DNA of 64,000 bases, taken from the NCBI RefSeq assembly GCF_013407855.1, contig NZ_JACBZH010000001.1:6200001-6264000 (forward strand), written 5' to 3'. The position numbers were made by a program, and so were the translations under genes. Below the pieces are notes generated by a model. It saw only the letters and a list, made by a program, of their open reading frames with translations. It was not told where the DNA came from and made no database searches. This document shows positions 58,101-64,000 of the stretch, in pieces (within the stretch, counting starts at the first letter, position 1; the number at the start of each line of letters is the position of its first letter). The stretch is from Actinopolymorpha rutila (lineage in GTDB: Bacteria > Actinomycetota > Actinomycetes > Propionibacteriales > Actinopolymorphaceae).

Positions 58101-58271
58101 CCGGGCGCTGGTGGTCTTCCCGCAGCCACGCGGACCGGAGAAGAGGTACGCATGGTGCACGCGGTTGTTGCGCAGCGCCTGCTGCAGCGGCTCGGTGACG
58201 TGATCCTGGCCGATGACCTCGGCGTACGTCTGCGGTCGGTAGCGACGGTAAAGGGCGAGCGGCGCTTCCAC
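55167..58271 (-). CDS. dnaX: DNA polymerase III subunit gamma/tau
   Basis: A 1034-aa clamp-loader subunit. The AAA+ domain (1 to ~370) has the YRRYRPQTYAEVIGQDHV start, Walker A GPRGCGKTTSA, the four-cysteine zinc module CLNCEVGPTPEPCGECQSC and Walker B IVDEAHM. The C-terminal half is a very long, low-complexity Ser/Gly/Ala/Asp/Pro region with one ordered part (about VRRLWPDVLEAVKGKRRFSWVML), the tau-specific domain. It ends LLEREFGAQLIEEIPLN. At 1034 aa it is longer than most. GTG 58271 gives the conserved start. No ribosomal frameshift signal for a separate gamma form was seen. Confidence 0.95.
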   Translation of the reverse strand: MEAPLALYRRYRPQTYAEVIGQDHVTEPLQQALRNNRVHHAYLFSGPRGCGKTTSARILARCLNCEVGPTPEPCGECQSCRDLARGGPGSIDVIEIDAASHGGVDDARDLRERAFFAPVSSRYKIYIVDEAHMVTTQGFNALLKLVEEPPEHLKFIFATTEPEKVIGTIRSRTHHYPFRLVPPKLLQEYLADLCEREGVPVEPTVLPLVVRAGAGSVRDTLSVLDQLIGGAGDDGVTYARAVGLLGYTHESLLDEVVDALAAGDGGSVFTVVDKVIESGQDPRRFAEDLLRRLRDLVIVSAVPDAIERGLLEGPADQAERLTAQAARLGTAELTRAADLVNDGLNEMRGATAPRLHLELICARILLPAVDDSEQGLHARLDRLERRLSIAGGEDVPSAAGPSGSAGSAGSTGSAESTGSAGSARSAGSAGGAAAARDQLGRGPSGQRPSVGGGRDAARNAVNTERSSRAGEATGRDADTPAAQPASTQRTSARPSAAEPAGSTPVAAPPPESATQDPGVGAGEPESARSDGPARPSAAEAAAADWGTPQAPHEPSDASAAGTSVDQAGWSVSAPSTEPTGGSAPGGAVPDGSDTRGSTSAESDASAAVSGGAGSDGAASGGAASAGAGTPGALGITDVRRLWPDVLEAVKGKRRFSWVMLSQNAHVADLHGSTLTVALVNAGARDSFTRSGSDELLRQALRDVLGVDWRIEAIIDPSGGSGGSGPGGSGPGGPGSGGSGSGRGGQGPGGGAAEPRGGASGAGNPGGRAAAGRGGGSDSPGSGRTTRPGGEAADDGRGAPAATNGRSRDSDAGPTPDAPDPAGQDDGWPSPAPVPGSTPPGEPASERSADDGSPAGERTHAADDRTAGRSPGDRPRGGDRGGADRPDGPGQAGASGQGKGTGWDNGSGWADVAVSTPGGSGAAEQNAAEQNAGSDHNDAADRRSSADRRGGTDRGAPAGQSGAGSQGNGSRPMSSARARAAAAAGNTPRPAEPAHDPDGDVDPDTDNSLSDDPRSHTDLLEREFGAQLIEEIPLN
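56982..57075. repeat. Degenerate repeat encoding the tau linker
   Basis: CCGAACC(C)GTCGAC-type units recur with 12-15 bp spacing in the dnaX linker, coding Ser-Ala-Gly/Ser-Thr-Gly runs on the minus strand. They keep the frame. Confidence 0.6.
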
Positions 58272-58386
58272 GATAGGGACCCTAGCCCGCGCCACCGACG
58301 GTCGCGGAGCAGCGGGCCGGCTCGGCGCGGCCGCACCGCGCGCCGGTCACGACGCGAGGCACGTCGAGGGCGGCGGTGGTACGAAA

Positions 58387-58475
58387 GGACTCCCCGCGCA
58401 CCCGGTAGAGCTTGCTTACCCTTGCTGCCTTCCGGCCCTGGGGGAGTTGGGCAAGGTACCGCCGCGCGGGGAGCC
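58387..58475 (-). ncRNA. ffs: Small signal recognition particle RNA (4.5S type)
   Basis: On the minus strand the core GGCCGGAAGGCAGCAAGGG (58420-58438 region) is the conserved SRP domain IV loop that binds Ffh. Flanking arms GGCTCCCCGCGC and GCGCGGGGAGTCC pair to close the long hairpin. This ~90-nt RNA with Ffh targets membrane proteins. It lies just upstream of dnaX, as in many actinobacteria. Ends are estimated from the outer stem. Confidence 0.9.
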
Positions 58476-58640
58476 GCGGAGCAGTCTACGCGAGACCTGC
58501 ACGACCTCGCTCACCGCCGCCGGGCAAGTCGGGACAGAGCGACTCAGGGCTCTTCAGAGGGCACAACCGCACCCAACCGGCCGTTGTCCACCCCGCCCCC
58601 GGTTGGCCCGGCGGACCAGCGAGCGGGTACTGTCTCGCGC

Positions 58641-58729
58641 GGAGGATTCGCCTAGTTGGCCTAGGGCGCACGCTTGGAAAGCGTGTTGGGAGCAATCCCT
58701 CAGGGGTTCGAATCCCCTATCCTCCGCCA
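58641..58729 (+). tRNA. tRNA-Ser (anticodon GGA)
   Basis: Acceptor GGAGGAT/ATCCTCC with discriminator G (58726) and encoded CCA (58727-58729). Anticodon arm CACGC-TTGGAAA-GCGTG gives anticodon GGA (UCC codons). A long class II variable arm (TTGGGAGCAATCCCTCA) and T loop GGGTTCGAATCCC confirm serine. 86 nt plus CCA. Confidence 0.95.
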
Positions 58730-58755
58730 GCGCCGACACCCGAGCGTCAGCAGTG

Positions 58756-58793
58756 AAAGGTCCCGGACCGGAGTTCACCGGCCGGGACCTTTT
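58756..58793 (+). terminator. Intrinsic terminator after tRNA-Ser
   Basis: AAAGGTCCCGG / CCGGGACCTTT, a perfect 11-bp stem (58756-58766 with 58782-58792) running into TTTT, 27 bp after the tRNA. The ~220 bp that follow, up to the MFS gene, hold no convincing gene. Confidence 0.85.
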
Positions 58794-59015
58794 CGCGTCG
58801 CCGCCTGGCACAGGCCGGCTGATACAAGAAGACATGCCTTCCGAAAACCGCACAGCCGAGGTCGCGGCGGTCATGGAACACCTGCGTGAGGCGTGGCGCG
58901 CTGCCGACATCGACCCTCGTCTCTGCGGGTGAGCACATAGGTCGCGTGCGGCTGGCGGGTCGCCACCACGAACGTCGTTCTCCGGCAATGACCCGGCGGA
59001 CACTCGGAAGGTCGC

Positions 59016-60230
59016 TCAGGCGGCGAGGACATGGTCCATCCGCCGGGCGACCCGTCCGTGGAACGCGAGCGTCGCCACCGAGCAGGCGATGCCGGCCAGC
59101 AGGGCAGTCCACCACAGCACACCCGGGCCGAGACCGGAGTACAACCCGACGCCCAGGGTGAGGGCACCGAACCTCGCCGTCCCCCAGACCCAGCCGAACG
59201 CGCCCTGGTAGCGACCGCGCGCGTGCGCCGGGGCGAGGTTGGCGATGACCGACGCGGCGATTCCGGCGACGACCACCTCGCCGACGGACCAGACGACCAC
59301 GGAGAACGCATAGCCCGCGACCGTGTTCGCGAGACCGGTCATCGCCACACCGACGGCGACCAGGACACCGCCGGCGCACTGCACCGGAAGCTGCGGTAGC
59401 CGGGCCAGCCGCGCCGTCACCACGGGCTGGAGGAACACCACCATCACCGCGTTCAGGGCAGCCATCGCGCCGTAGACCGACGGGGACAGGCCGCTGTCGT
59501 GGATGGCGAGCGGCAGCGCCACCTCGGTCAGCGAGTAGACGAACAACTGGACGCCGAACAGCGGAAGCAGGGCCAGTCCGAGCCGGTCCCGCAGGACGAC
59601 CCCGTAGCCGATGCCGTCCTTCCGCTTCGGCGCGTCCCCGCCCTCGTCCGTCCCCGCGTCCGCCGCGGGCCGGTGTTCGCGCAGCCGGAACGCCACCACG
59701 GCGGCGAAGACCAGCATGCTCCCGGCGTCGACCGCGAACAGCAGCCAGTAGCCGCGCGCGGCGAGGAACCCGCCGAGCACTCCGGCCACGGCCGTACCGA
59801 TGTTCACACCCCACTGGAACAGCGCGTACGCCCGCCGCCGGTGTTCGGCGTCCACGGCGTCGGCCAGCAGCGCGTACGCGGCCGGGCTCACCATCGACCC
59901 CGCGGCGCTGATCAGCAGTGCGGCGGCGGCCATCGTGGCCACGCCGGGAGCGAGGAAGAGCGCTCCCTGTCCCACCGACGCGGCGACCAGCCCGGCCAGC
60001 ATCGTCGGACGCCTGCCGATCCGGTCCGCGAGCAGTCCGCCGACCGCAGGTCCGAGGAGGTTGCCGGCGCCGAGCGCGCCGAGGACGTAGGAGACGTGCG
60101 TCCCGGTGACGCCGCGGGTGGCCAGGAAGAACACCAGGAACGGGGTGACGAGGTAGCCGAGCCGGTTGACGACCGTGCCGGCGAAGACGGTCCAGACGAC
60201 GGGTGGAAGCCCGCGGAAGGAGGAGAGCAT
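59016..60230 (-). CDS. MFS transporter
   Basis: A 404-aa protein with 12 hydrophobic helices. Motif A is GGLLADRIGRRPTMLAG, followed by SMVSPAAYALLADAVDAEHRRRAYALFQWGVNIGTAVAG, typical of YfcJ/MdtH-like exporters. A charged central loop (PAADAGTDEGGDAPKRKDG) splits the halves. Substrate unknown. ATG 60230. It is divergent from the ArsR-type regulator at 60360, with 129 bp between, and is a likely target of it. Confidence 0.88.
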   Translation of the reverse strand: MLSSFRGLPPVVWTVFAGTVVNRLGYLVTPFLVFFLATRGVTGTHVSYVLGALGAGNLLGPAVGGLLADRIGRRPTMLAGLVAASVGQGALFLAPGVATMAAAALLISAAGSMVSPAAYALLADAVDAEHRRRAYALFQWGVNIGTAVAGVLGGFLAARGYWLLFAVDAGSMLVFAAVVAFRLREHRPAADAGTDEGGDAPKRKDGIGYGVVLRDRLGLALLPLFGVQLFVYSLTEVALPLAIHDSGLSPSVYGAMAALNAVMVVFLQPVVTARLARLPQLPVQCAGGVLVAVGVAMTGLANTVAGYAFSVVVWSVGEVVVAGIAASVIANLAPAHARGRYQGAFGWVWGTARFGALTLGVGLYSGLGPGVLWWTALLAGIACSVATLAFHGRVARRMDHVLAA

Positions 60231-60359
60231 GGCCAGACCCTGCGGCTAAGCCCATCCGCCGGGCCATTGATTAAGCTCAGTCCGAATCCAACCGCCCCGA
60301 AGAGGGCCGGACGGCACGAGCGACCCGACCGGTCGGCAAGAGGTACGTGAGGAGTACGC

Positions 60360-61376
60360 ATGGAGTCGGTGCTCAGCTTCTCCACCGCGGACCTGGCGCT
60401 GACCCGGTACGCCGTCTCGCCGATGTGGGAGGTCGTCACCAGCTTCCGGCTGCTCCGGGGCGAGGTGGGCCCCCCGCTCCACCGGCGCTGGGCCGCACAG
60501 GTCCGCCCCCGGCTGGTGAGCGCCGGACTCGACCGCGGCTGGCTGGCCGAGCTGATCCCGCCGAACGGCTACCTCGCCGACTTCCTCAATCCCACGCCCG
60601 CCTCGCCGTTCCCCGCCCTGTCCGGGGAGCTGGAGACGATCCGGGCGACCTCGGCCGACCAGGTGCGGATCGAGCTGGACATGTTGGCGGCCGACCGGGA
60701 CGGGGACAGGCAAGCCGGGCGGGGCGGCGGCCGGTCGGCCCGGTCCAGGCTGCTGTACGACGCGCCCGAGGAGGCGCTCGCGAAGGTGGCCGCCGAGATC
60801 GAGACGTACTGGGAACTCGCCCTCGCGCCCTACTGGGCCCGTATCCGGCACCTCCTCGAGGCCGACGTCTTCTACCGGGCCCGGCAGGCCGCCGAGCACG
60901 GCTCCGCCCACGTCCTCGACGAACTCCACGACTCCGTGCGCTGGGACGACGGCACCCTGCGGCTCGTCCGCCGGCACTGCTCGATCACCCGAGGCCAGGC
61001 GGGCGGAGGGCTGCTGCTGGTGCCGTCGGGGTTCGTGTGGCCGCGCGTCCTGACCCGGTCGGTGGCCGGCGAGCCGCCGCAGCTCGCCTATCCCGCGCGC
61101 GGGGTCGGCAACCTGTGGGAGCCGCGGACCCCGACGTCGGCGGCGGCGGTCGCCGGCGTTCTGGGGCGATCGCGTACGCGCATCCTGACCGAGCTCGACA
61201 CCCCGTCCTCGACCACCGAGCTCGCGCGGCGGGCCGGCATGTCCGCCGCCGGGGTCTCCCAGCACCTCACCGCCTTGCGGGACGCGGGCCTGGTCACCGC
61301 CCATCGCAGTGGCCGGTCGGTCCTCTACGCCCGTACGTCCGTGGCCGACGCGCTGCTGACCCCCGACGCAGGCTGA
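60360..61376 (+). CDS. ArsR-family regulator with N-terminal DUF5937-like domain
   Basis: A 338-aa protein. The C-terminal ~75 residues form an ArsR winged helix: TSSTTELARRAGMSAAGVSQHLTALRDAGLVTAHRSGRSVLY. The first ~250 residues (FSTADLALTRYAVSPMWEVVTSFRLL; ELALAPYWARIRHLLEADVFYRARQAAEHG) match the DUF5937/ArsR_N-like domain common in actinobacteria. No metal-binding cysteines are evident, so it likely senses a small organic ligand. ATG 60360 follows GAGGAG. Its probable target is the divergent MFS exporter. Confidence 0.88.
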   Translation: MESVLSFSTADLALTRYAVSPMWEVVTSFRLLRGEVGPPLHRRWAAQVRPRLVSAGLDRGWLAELIPPNGYLADFLNPTPASPFPALSGELETIRATSADQVRIELDMLAADRDGDRQAGRGGGRSARSRLLYDAPEEALAKVAAEIETYWELALAPYWARIRHLLEADVFYRARQAAEHGSAHVLDELHDSVRWDDGTLRLVRRHCSITRGQAGGGLLLVPSGFVWPRVLTRSVAGEPPQLAYPARGVGNLWEPRTPTSAAAVAGVLGRSRTRILTELDTPSSTTELARRAGMSAAGVSQHLTALRDAGLVTAHRSGRSVLYARTSVADALLTPDAG

Positions 61377-61389
61377 ACCTCCCCCGCTG

Positions 61390-61728
61390 TCAGTCCCAGT
61401 ACGGCCGGACCTCGATCGCGCCGCACCTCGCGACCGGGTGCCTGGAGGCGACCTCGACCGCCTCGTCGAGGTCGGCGCACTCCAGCAGGTCGTACCCCGC
61501 GATCTGTTCCTTGGTCTCGGCGAACGGGCCGTCGACCACCAGCACGTCCTCGCCGCGGACCCGTACGGTCCTCGCGTCGGCGACCGGCCGCAGCCGGCTG
61601 CCCTGCAACCGCACCCCGCGTGCGTCCATCTGCTCCATCCAGGCGATCGAGTCCCGCCGCATCGCGGCCGACTCCTCCGGACCGCGCTCTTCGCCCTCGG
61701 CCCAGCACACCAGCATCATGAACTTCAT
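61390..61728 (-). CDS. YciI/DGPF family protein
   Basis: A 112-aa protein: MKFMMLVCWAEGEERGPEES, and VVDGPFAETKEQIAGYDLLECADLDEAVEVASRHP, which includes the DGPF motif. YciI-related ferredoxin-fold proteins have no settled function and are often found with sigma factors or SRPBCC proteins; an SRPBCC gene is immediately upstream. ATG 61728 has GGAG 9 nt upstream. The 43 bp before it are tandem repeats. Confidence 0.85.
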   Translation of the reverse strand: MKFMMLVCWAEGEERGPEESAAMRRDSIAWMEQMDARGVRLQGSRLRPVADARTVRVRGEDVLVVDGPFAETKEQIAGYDLLECADLDEAVEVASRHPVARCGAIEVRPYWD

Positions 61729-61730
61729 CT

Positions 61731-61774
61731 CGGTCGCTCCTTCGCTCACTTCGGTCGCTCACTTCGGTCGCTCA
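61731..61774. repeat. 13-bp tandem repeat upstream of the YciI-like gene
   Basis: On the coding strand GTGAGCGACCGAA occurs twice and a partial, diverged third copy follows, ending just before the ATG. The array overlaps the SRPBCC stop codon and fills the whole intergenic gap. Confidence 0.8.
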
Positions 61775-62380
61775 CCGGGCGGCGGCGACCATCCGGTCGA
61801 GGGTGGTGCTCATGTGCCGGCGCAGCACGGCCAGCCGGCCGGCGACGACGGCCTCGGCGCGCTCGGGGTGTTCGCGGACCGCCACGGTGAGGCCGGACTC
61901 TCCCGGACCGTGCACGAACGTGTGCCGTACGCGGGTCCGGCCGGGCGCGTCCGCCGGCAGCAGTTCGTAGGTCCAGACCGAACCCGGCCGGTCCGGGTCG
62001 TCGGAGGCGTCGAGCACCACCCACGCGAACACCCGCGGCCGCGTCGCCTCGGTGACCACACAGGTCACCCGGCCGACACCACCGTGCGCGAACCGGTTCG
62101 TGGCCGCGAACCGCGCGCCGGCCACCGGACCGCGGCCGGGGTCGCGCCAGTGCGCCTCGACGCACTCCGGGCTCCACTCCCCGATCCGGGTCACGTCGGC
62201 GAGCAGGTCCCACATCCGTTCCGGTGGTACGTCCACGACCCGCTCCAGGTCGACCCGCGCCCCGTGTACCTGGATCACCAGTTCTCCGCCCGGTTCGTCT
62301 CGTACGCCGCGAACGCCTCGTACGTCTGACACATCGGATTCCGTGCGCACTGCTTCCTTACCGGATACCCGTTGCCGCAT
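61772..62380 (-). CDS. SRPBCC family protein
   Basis: A 202-aa protein with the START/SRPBCC fold: VDLERVVDVPPERMWDLLADVTRIGEWSPECVEAHW, GARFAATNRFAHGGVGRVTCVVTEATRPRVFAWVV and a long C-terminal helix. These bind hydrophobic small molecules. A 40-residue Arg/Val-rich, low-similarity N-terminus precedes the domain. ATG 62380 has GAGGAGG 5 nt upstream. A 43-bp repeat-filled gap separates it from the YciI gene. Confidence 0.82.
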   Translation of the reverse strand: MRQRVSGKEAVRTESDVSDVRGVRGVRDEPGGELVIQVHGARVDLERVVDVPPERMWDLLADVTRIGEWSPECVEAHWRDPGRGPVAGARFAATNRFAHGGVGRVTCVVTEATRPRVFAWVVLDASDDPDRPGSVWTYELLPADAPGRTRVRHTFVHGPGESGLTVAVREHPERAEAVVAGRLAVLRRHMSTTLDRMVAAAR

Positions 62381-62613
62381 GTGTTCCTCCTCACTCCCTC
62401 TCCGCTCCATGTCCGCTCCCAGTCCGCTCCCTGTCGGTTGCCGTCGACCACCTGACGAGCGACTCCGGGTCACATCGACAACGCTCCGCGACCGAGGCCG
62501 CACCGGGGTGGCCGGGAAGGAACGAACCGAACGCCCGGAAGCGGCCCCGCGAACCCCGCCGGTCCGCCTCCTGCCGACCAGCGAGCAAGGGTGCGCTGAT
62601 CTAGGCTCTCCGG

Positions 62614-63873
62614 ATGAGCGCGACCCCTTCCCCCTCCGCTCAGTCCGGGCTGCCCGGTCTGCCGGGCGGCCGCACCCTCGTGCCGTTACGCCCCTGGGCC
62701 GGCCGGCACCGCAACCGCCGCAGAGTGCTCGCGCCGGTCGGCCTCATCGTGGTGATGGCCGCACTCGTCACCCCGCTGATCGGGCTCACCGTCCTGGGCG
62801 CGGGACCAGAGCCCGCGGCGCTCGGCACCTTCTTCGCGTTCCTGCCGGTCGTCCCGGTGGTCGCGGTGTTCTTGTGGATCGACCGGTGGGAGCCCGAGCC
62901 CGGTCGGCTGCTGCTGATGGCGTTCCTCTGGGGAGCCGGAGTGGCGGCGCTCGCCGCGGCGGTCAGCAACTTCGCGCTCAACTACGCCTGGTCGCGCACC
63001 GTCGGCACCGAGGTCGGCGACCTGGTGAGCACCGTGGTGACCGCACCGTTGGTGGAGGAGGCGGTCAAGGGTGCGTTCCTGTTCGCACTCCTCGCCACCC
63101 GCCGGCGCGAGGTGGACGGCGTCGTCGACGGGATCGTCTACGCGGGCCTGGTCGGGGTGGGGTTCGCGTTCAGCGAGAACATCCTCTATCTCGGCACCGC
63201 GATCGCCGAGGGCGGACTCCACGGCGGCATCATGCTGTTCGCCCTGCGGTGCGTGCTGTCGCCGTTCGCCCACCCGATCTTCACCGGGATGACCGGGCTC
63301 GCCGTCGGCATCATGGTGCGCAGCCGGCGACCGATCCGGTTCGTCTACCCGCTGGCGGGTTACCTCGTCGCCGTCGGCCTGCACGCGCTGTGGAACGCCT
63401 CGGCGTCGCTGCTCAGCCAGCCCGGCTTCCTGCTCGTCTACGCCCTCTTCATGGTGCCGGTGTTCGCCGCGATGGCGATGGTGGTGCTCTGGCAGCGGCG
63501 CCGTGAACAGCGCATCGTGGCGAGCCAGCTGCCGCGGTTCGTCGCCGCCAACTGGATCTCGCCGGAGGAGGTACGCCTGCTGTCCAGCCTGGCCGGACGC
63601 AGCGGATGGCGCTCGGCGGTGAAGCGCAGGTGGGGCGCCGAGGCTGCCCGGGCCGTCCGCGACTACCACACCGCCGTCACCGAACTCGCGTTCTTCTACG
63701 ACCGCTACCAGCGCGGCGCGATCGGGTACGACGCCGACCACTGGCGCGACGACCTGATCGGCAAGGTGCTGGAGGCCCGCGAGCGGGCCGTGCTGCACCC
63801 GCGGGCGATGGCGACCGCCGAGGAGGTCACCGGTCCGCCGCCGGCCCACCGATCGGCCGAACCGATCAGCTGA
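62614..63873 (+). CDS. PrsW-type intramembrane metalloprotease
   Basis: A 419-aa protein with ~8-9 hydrophobic helices. The PrsW motifs are complete: E148-E149 and K152 (APLVEEAVKG), E188-N189 in VGFAFSENILYL, H220 in SPFAHPIF, and H257-x2-W260-N261 in GLHALWNAS. PrsW cuts membrane anti-sigma factors in Bacillus; actinobacterial members cut other clients. The N-terminal 40 residues are basic, and the C-terminal cytosolic part (~300-419) is charged. ATG 62614. No sigma factor is adjacent. Confidence 0.9.
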   Translation: MSATPSPSAQSGLPGLPGGRTLVPLRPWAGRHRNRRRVLAPVGLIVVMAALVTPLIGLTVLGAGPEPAALGTFFAFLPVVPVVAVFLWIDRWEPEPGRLLLMAFLWGAGVAALAAAVSNFALNYAWSRTVGTEVGDLVSTVVTAPLVEEAVKGAFLFALLATRRREVDGVVDGIVYAGLVGVGFAFSENILYLGTAIAEGGLHGGIMLFALRCVLSPFAHPIFTGMTGLAVGIMVRSRRPIRFVYPLAGYLVAVGLHALWNASASLLSQPGFLLVYALFMVPVFAAMAMVVLWQRRREQRIVASQLPRFVAANWISPEEVRLLSSLAGRSGWRSAVKRRWGAEAARAVRDYHTAVTELAFFYDRYQRGAIGYDADHWRDDLIGKVLEARERAVLHPRAMATAEEVTGPPPAHRSAEPIS

Positions 63874-63907
63874 GCCCGTCAGCTGAACCCGATCGGGCGA
63901 GCGGCCG

Positions 63908-64000
63908 TCAGCCGAGCCGACCCCGCAGGGCAGCCTTGACGTCGGGTACCGCACTCGGCGTCATCGAGAGTTCGTCCACGCCCATCCGAATCAGCCGGAC
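63908..64000 (-). CDS. 3' end of a PtsI-like (PEP-utilising) gene, cut by window edge
   Basis: The last 30 codons of a minus-strand gene read RLIRMGVDELSMTPSAVPDV, then KAALRGRLG and a stop. G-V-D-E-L-S-M-x-P is the C-terminal signature of PTS enzyme I (PEP-protein phosphotransferase, PtsI), whose barrel ends this way; related PEP-utilising enzymes are possible. The rest of the gene is outside the window. Confidence 0.6.
   Translation of the reverse strand, partial: VRLIRMGVDELSMTPSAVPDVKAALRGRLG

Noticed and set aside
58834-58932. 32-codon frame after the tRNA-Ser terminator
   Set aside because: Starts well in frame but has no ribosome-binding site and no family. It could be a remnant of an older gene, but evidence is too thin to annotate.

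Overview
The window is very GC-rich, starts many genes at GTG, and carries a DivIVA/FilP-type coiled-coil protein, a WhiB-family regulator, decaprenylphosphoryl-arabinose genes and PASTA-type cell-wall enzymes. It is chromosomal DNA of a high-GC actinomycete, probably a filamentous one. A Propionibacteriales/Nocardioidaceae-like host is my guess and cannot be fixed from this window. Almost everything is core or conserved chromosomal material. I see no phage, insertion sequence, CRISPR array or secondary-metabolite cluster.

Positions 1-29 kb: a methyltransferase and a Nudix gene, then an acetate-use module (DUF485 protein, ActP-type symporter, acetyl-CoA synthetase closed by a strong terminator). 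Oxidoreductase, kinase-like and MOSC genes follow, then a FilP-like coiled-coil gene, an rRNA/tRNA 2'-O-methyltransferase-like gene and NhaA. From about 13 to 28 kb the order holin-like protein, alpha/beta hydrolase, marP, Nudix, TlpA-like lipoprotein, nth, crp, metallo-beta-lactamase-fold hydrolase, Nudix, RidA, DUF4177, two ArsA/Get3-like ATPases, wblA/whiB4, class A PBP, (YqeY), metallophosphoesterase closely follows the mycobacterial acs-to-Rv3683 region as I remember it. It links redox/acid stress, cAMP-CRP control, membrane-protein targeting and wall synthesis. Most same-strand neighbours overlap by 4 bp, so they are probably translationally coupled.

Positions 29-46 kb: tRNA-Pro(CGG), a DinB-like gene, then two neighbouring genes (a methyltransferase and an adenosine deaminase) that are each broken by one apparent missing base. 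An orphan extracellular solute-binding lipoprotein, a fused alpha-beta glycyl-tRNA synthetase, a membrane protein with a C-terminal winged helix, a DUF418-like membrane protein, a double-GNAT protein, a DHA2 exporter, a phosphoribosyltransferase and aspartokinase follow. Aspartokinase has a clear internal start for a separate regulatory subunit.

Positions 46-64 kb: a decaprenylphosphoryl-arabinose cluster (UbiA-type prenyltransferase, DprE1, DprE2, GtrA), an AraC/VOC pair, and the DUF5063-recR-ebfC group. dnaX is separated from that group by an exporter and a secreted protein. The small SRP RNA and tRNA-Ser(GGA) follow dnaX, then an MFS/ArsR divergent pair, YciI and SRPBCC genes, a PrsW-type membrane protease, and the 3' end of a PtsI-like gene at the window edge.

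The items most worth a second look are: an alpha/beta hydrolase with Gly at the nucleophile position; a natural Ala at the benzothiazinone-target Cys position of DprE1; a BldD-like box before wblA; an 8-bp tandem repeat between dprE1 and dprE2; a 24-bp repeat that lengthens the FilP-like tail; and the paired frameshifts at 30-31.5 kb.
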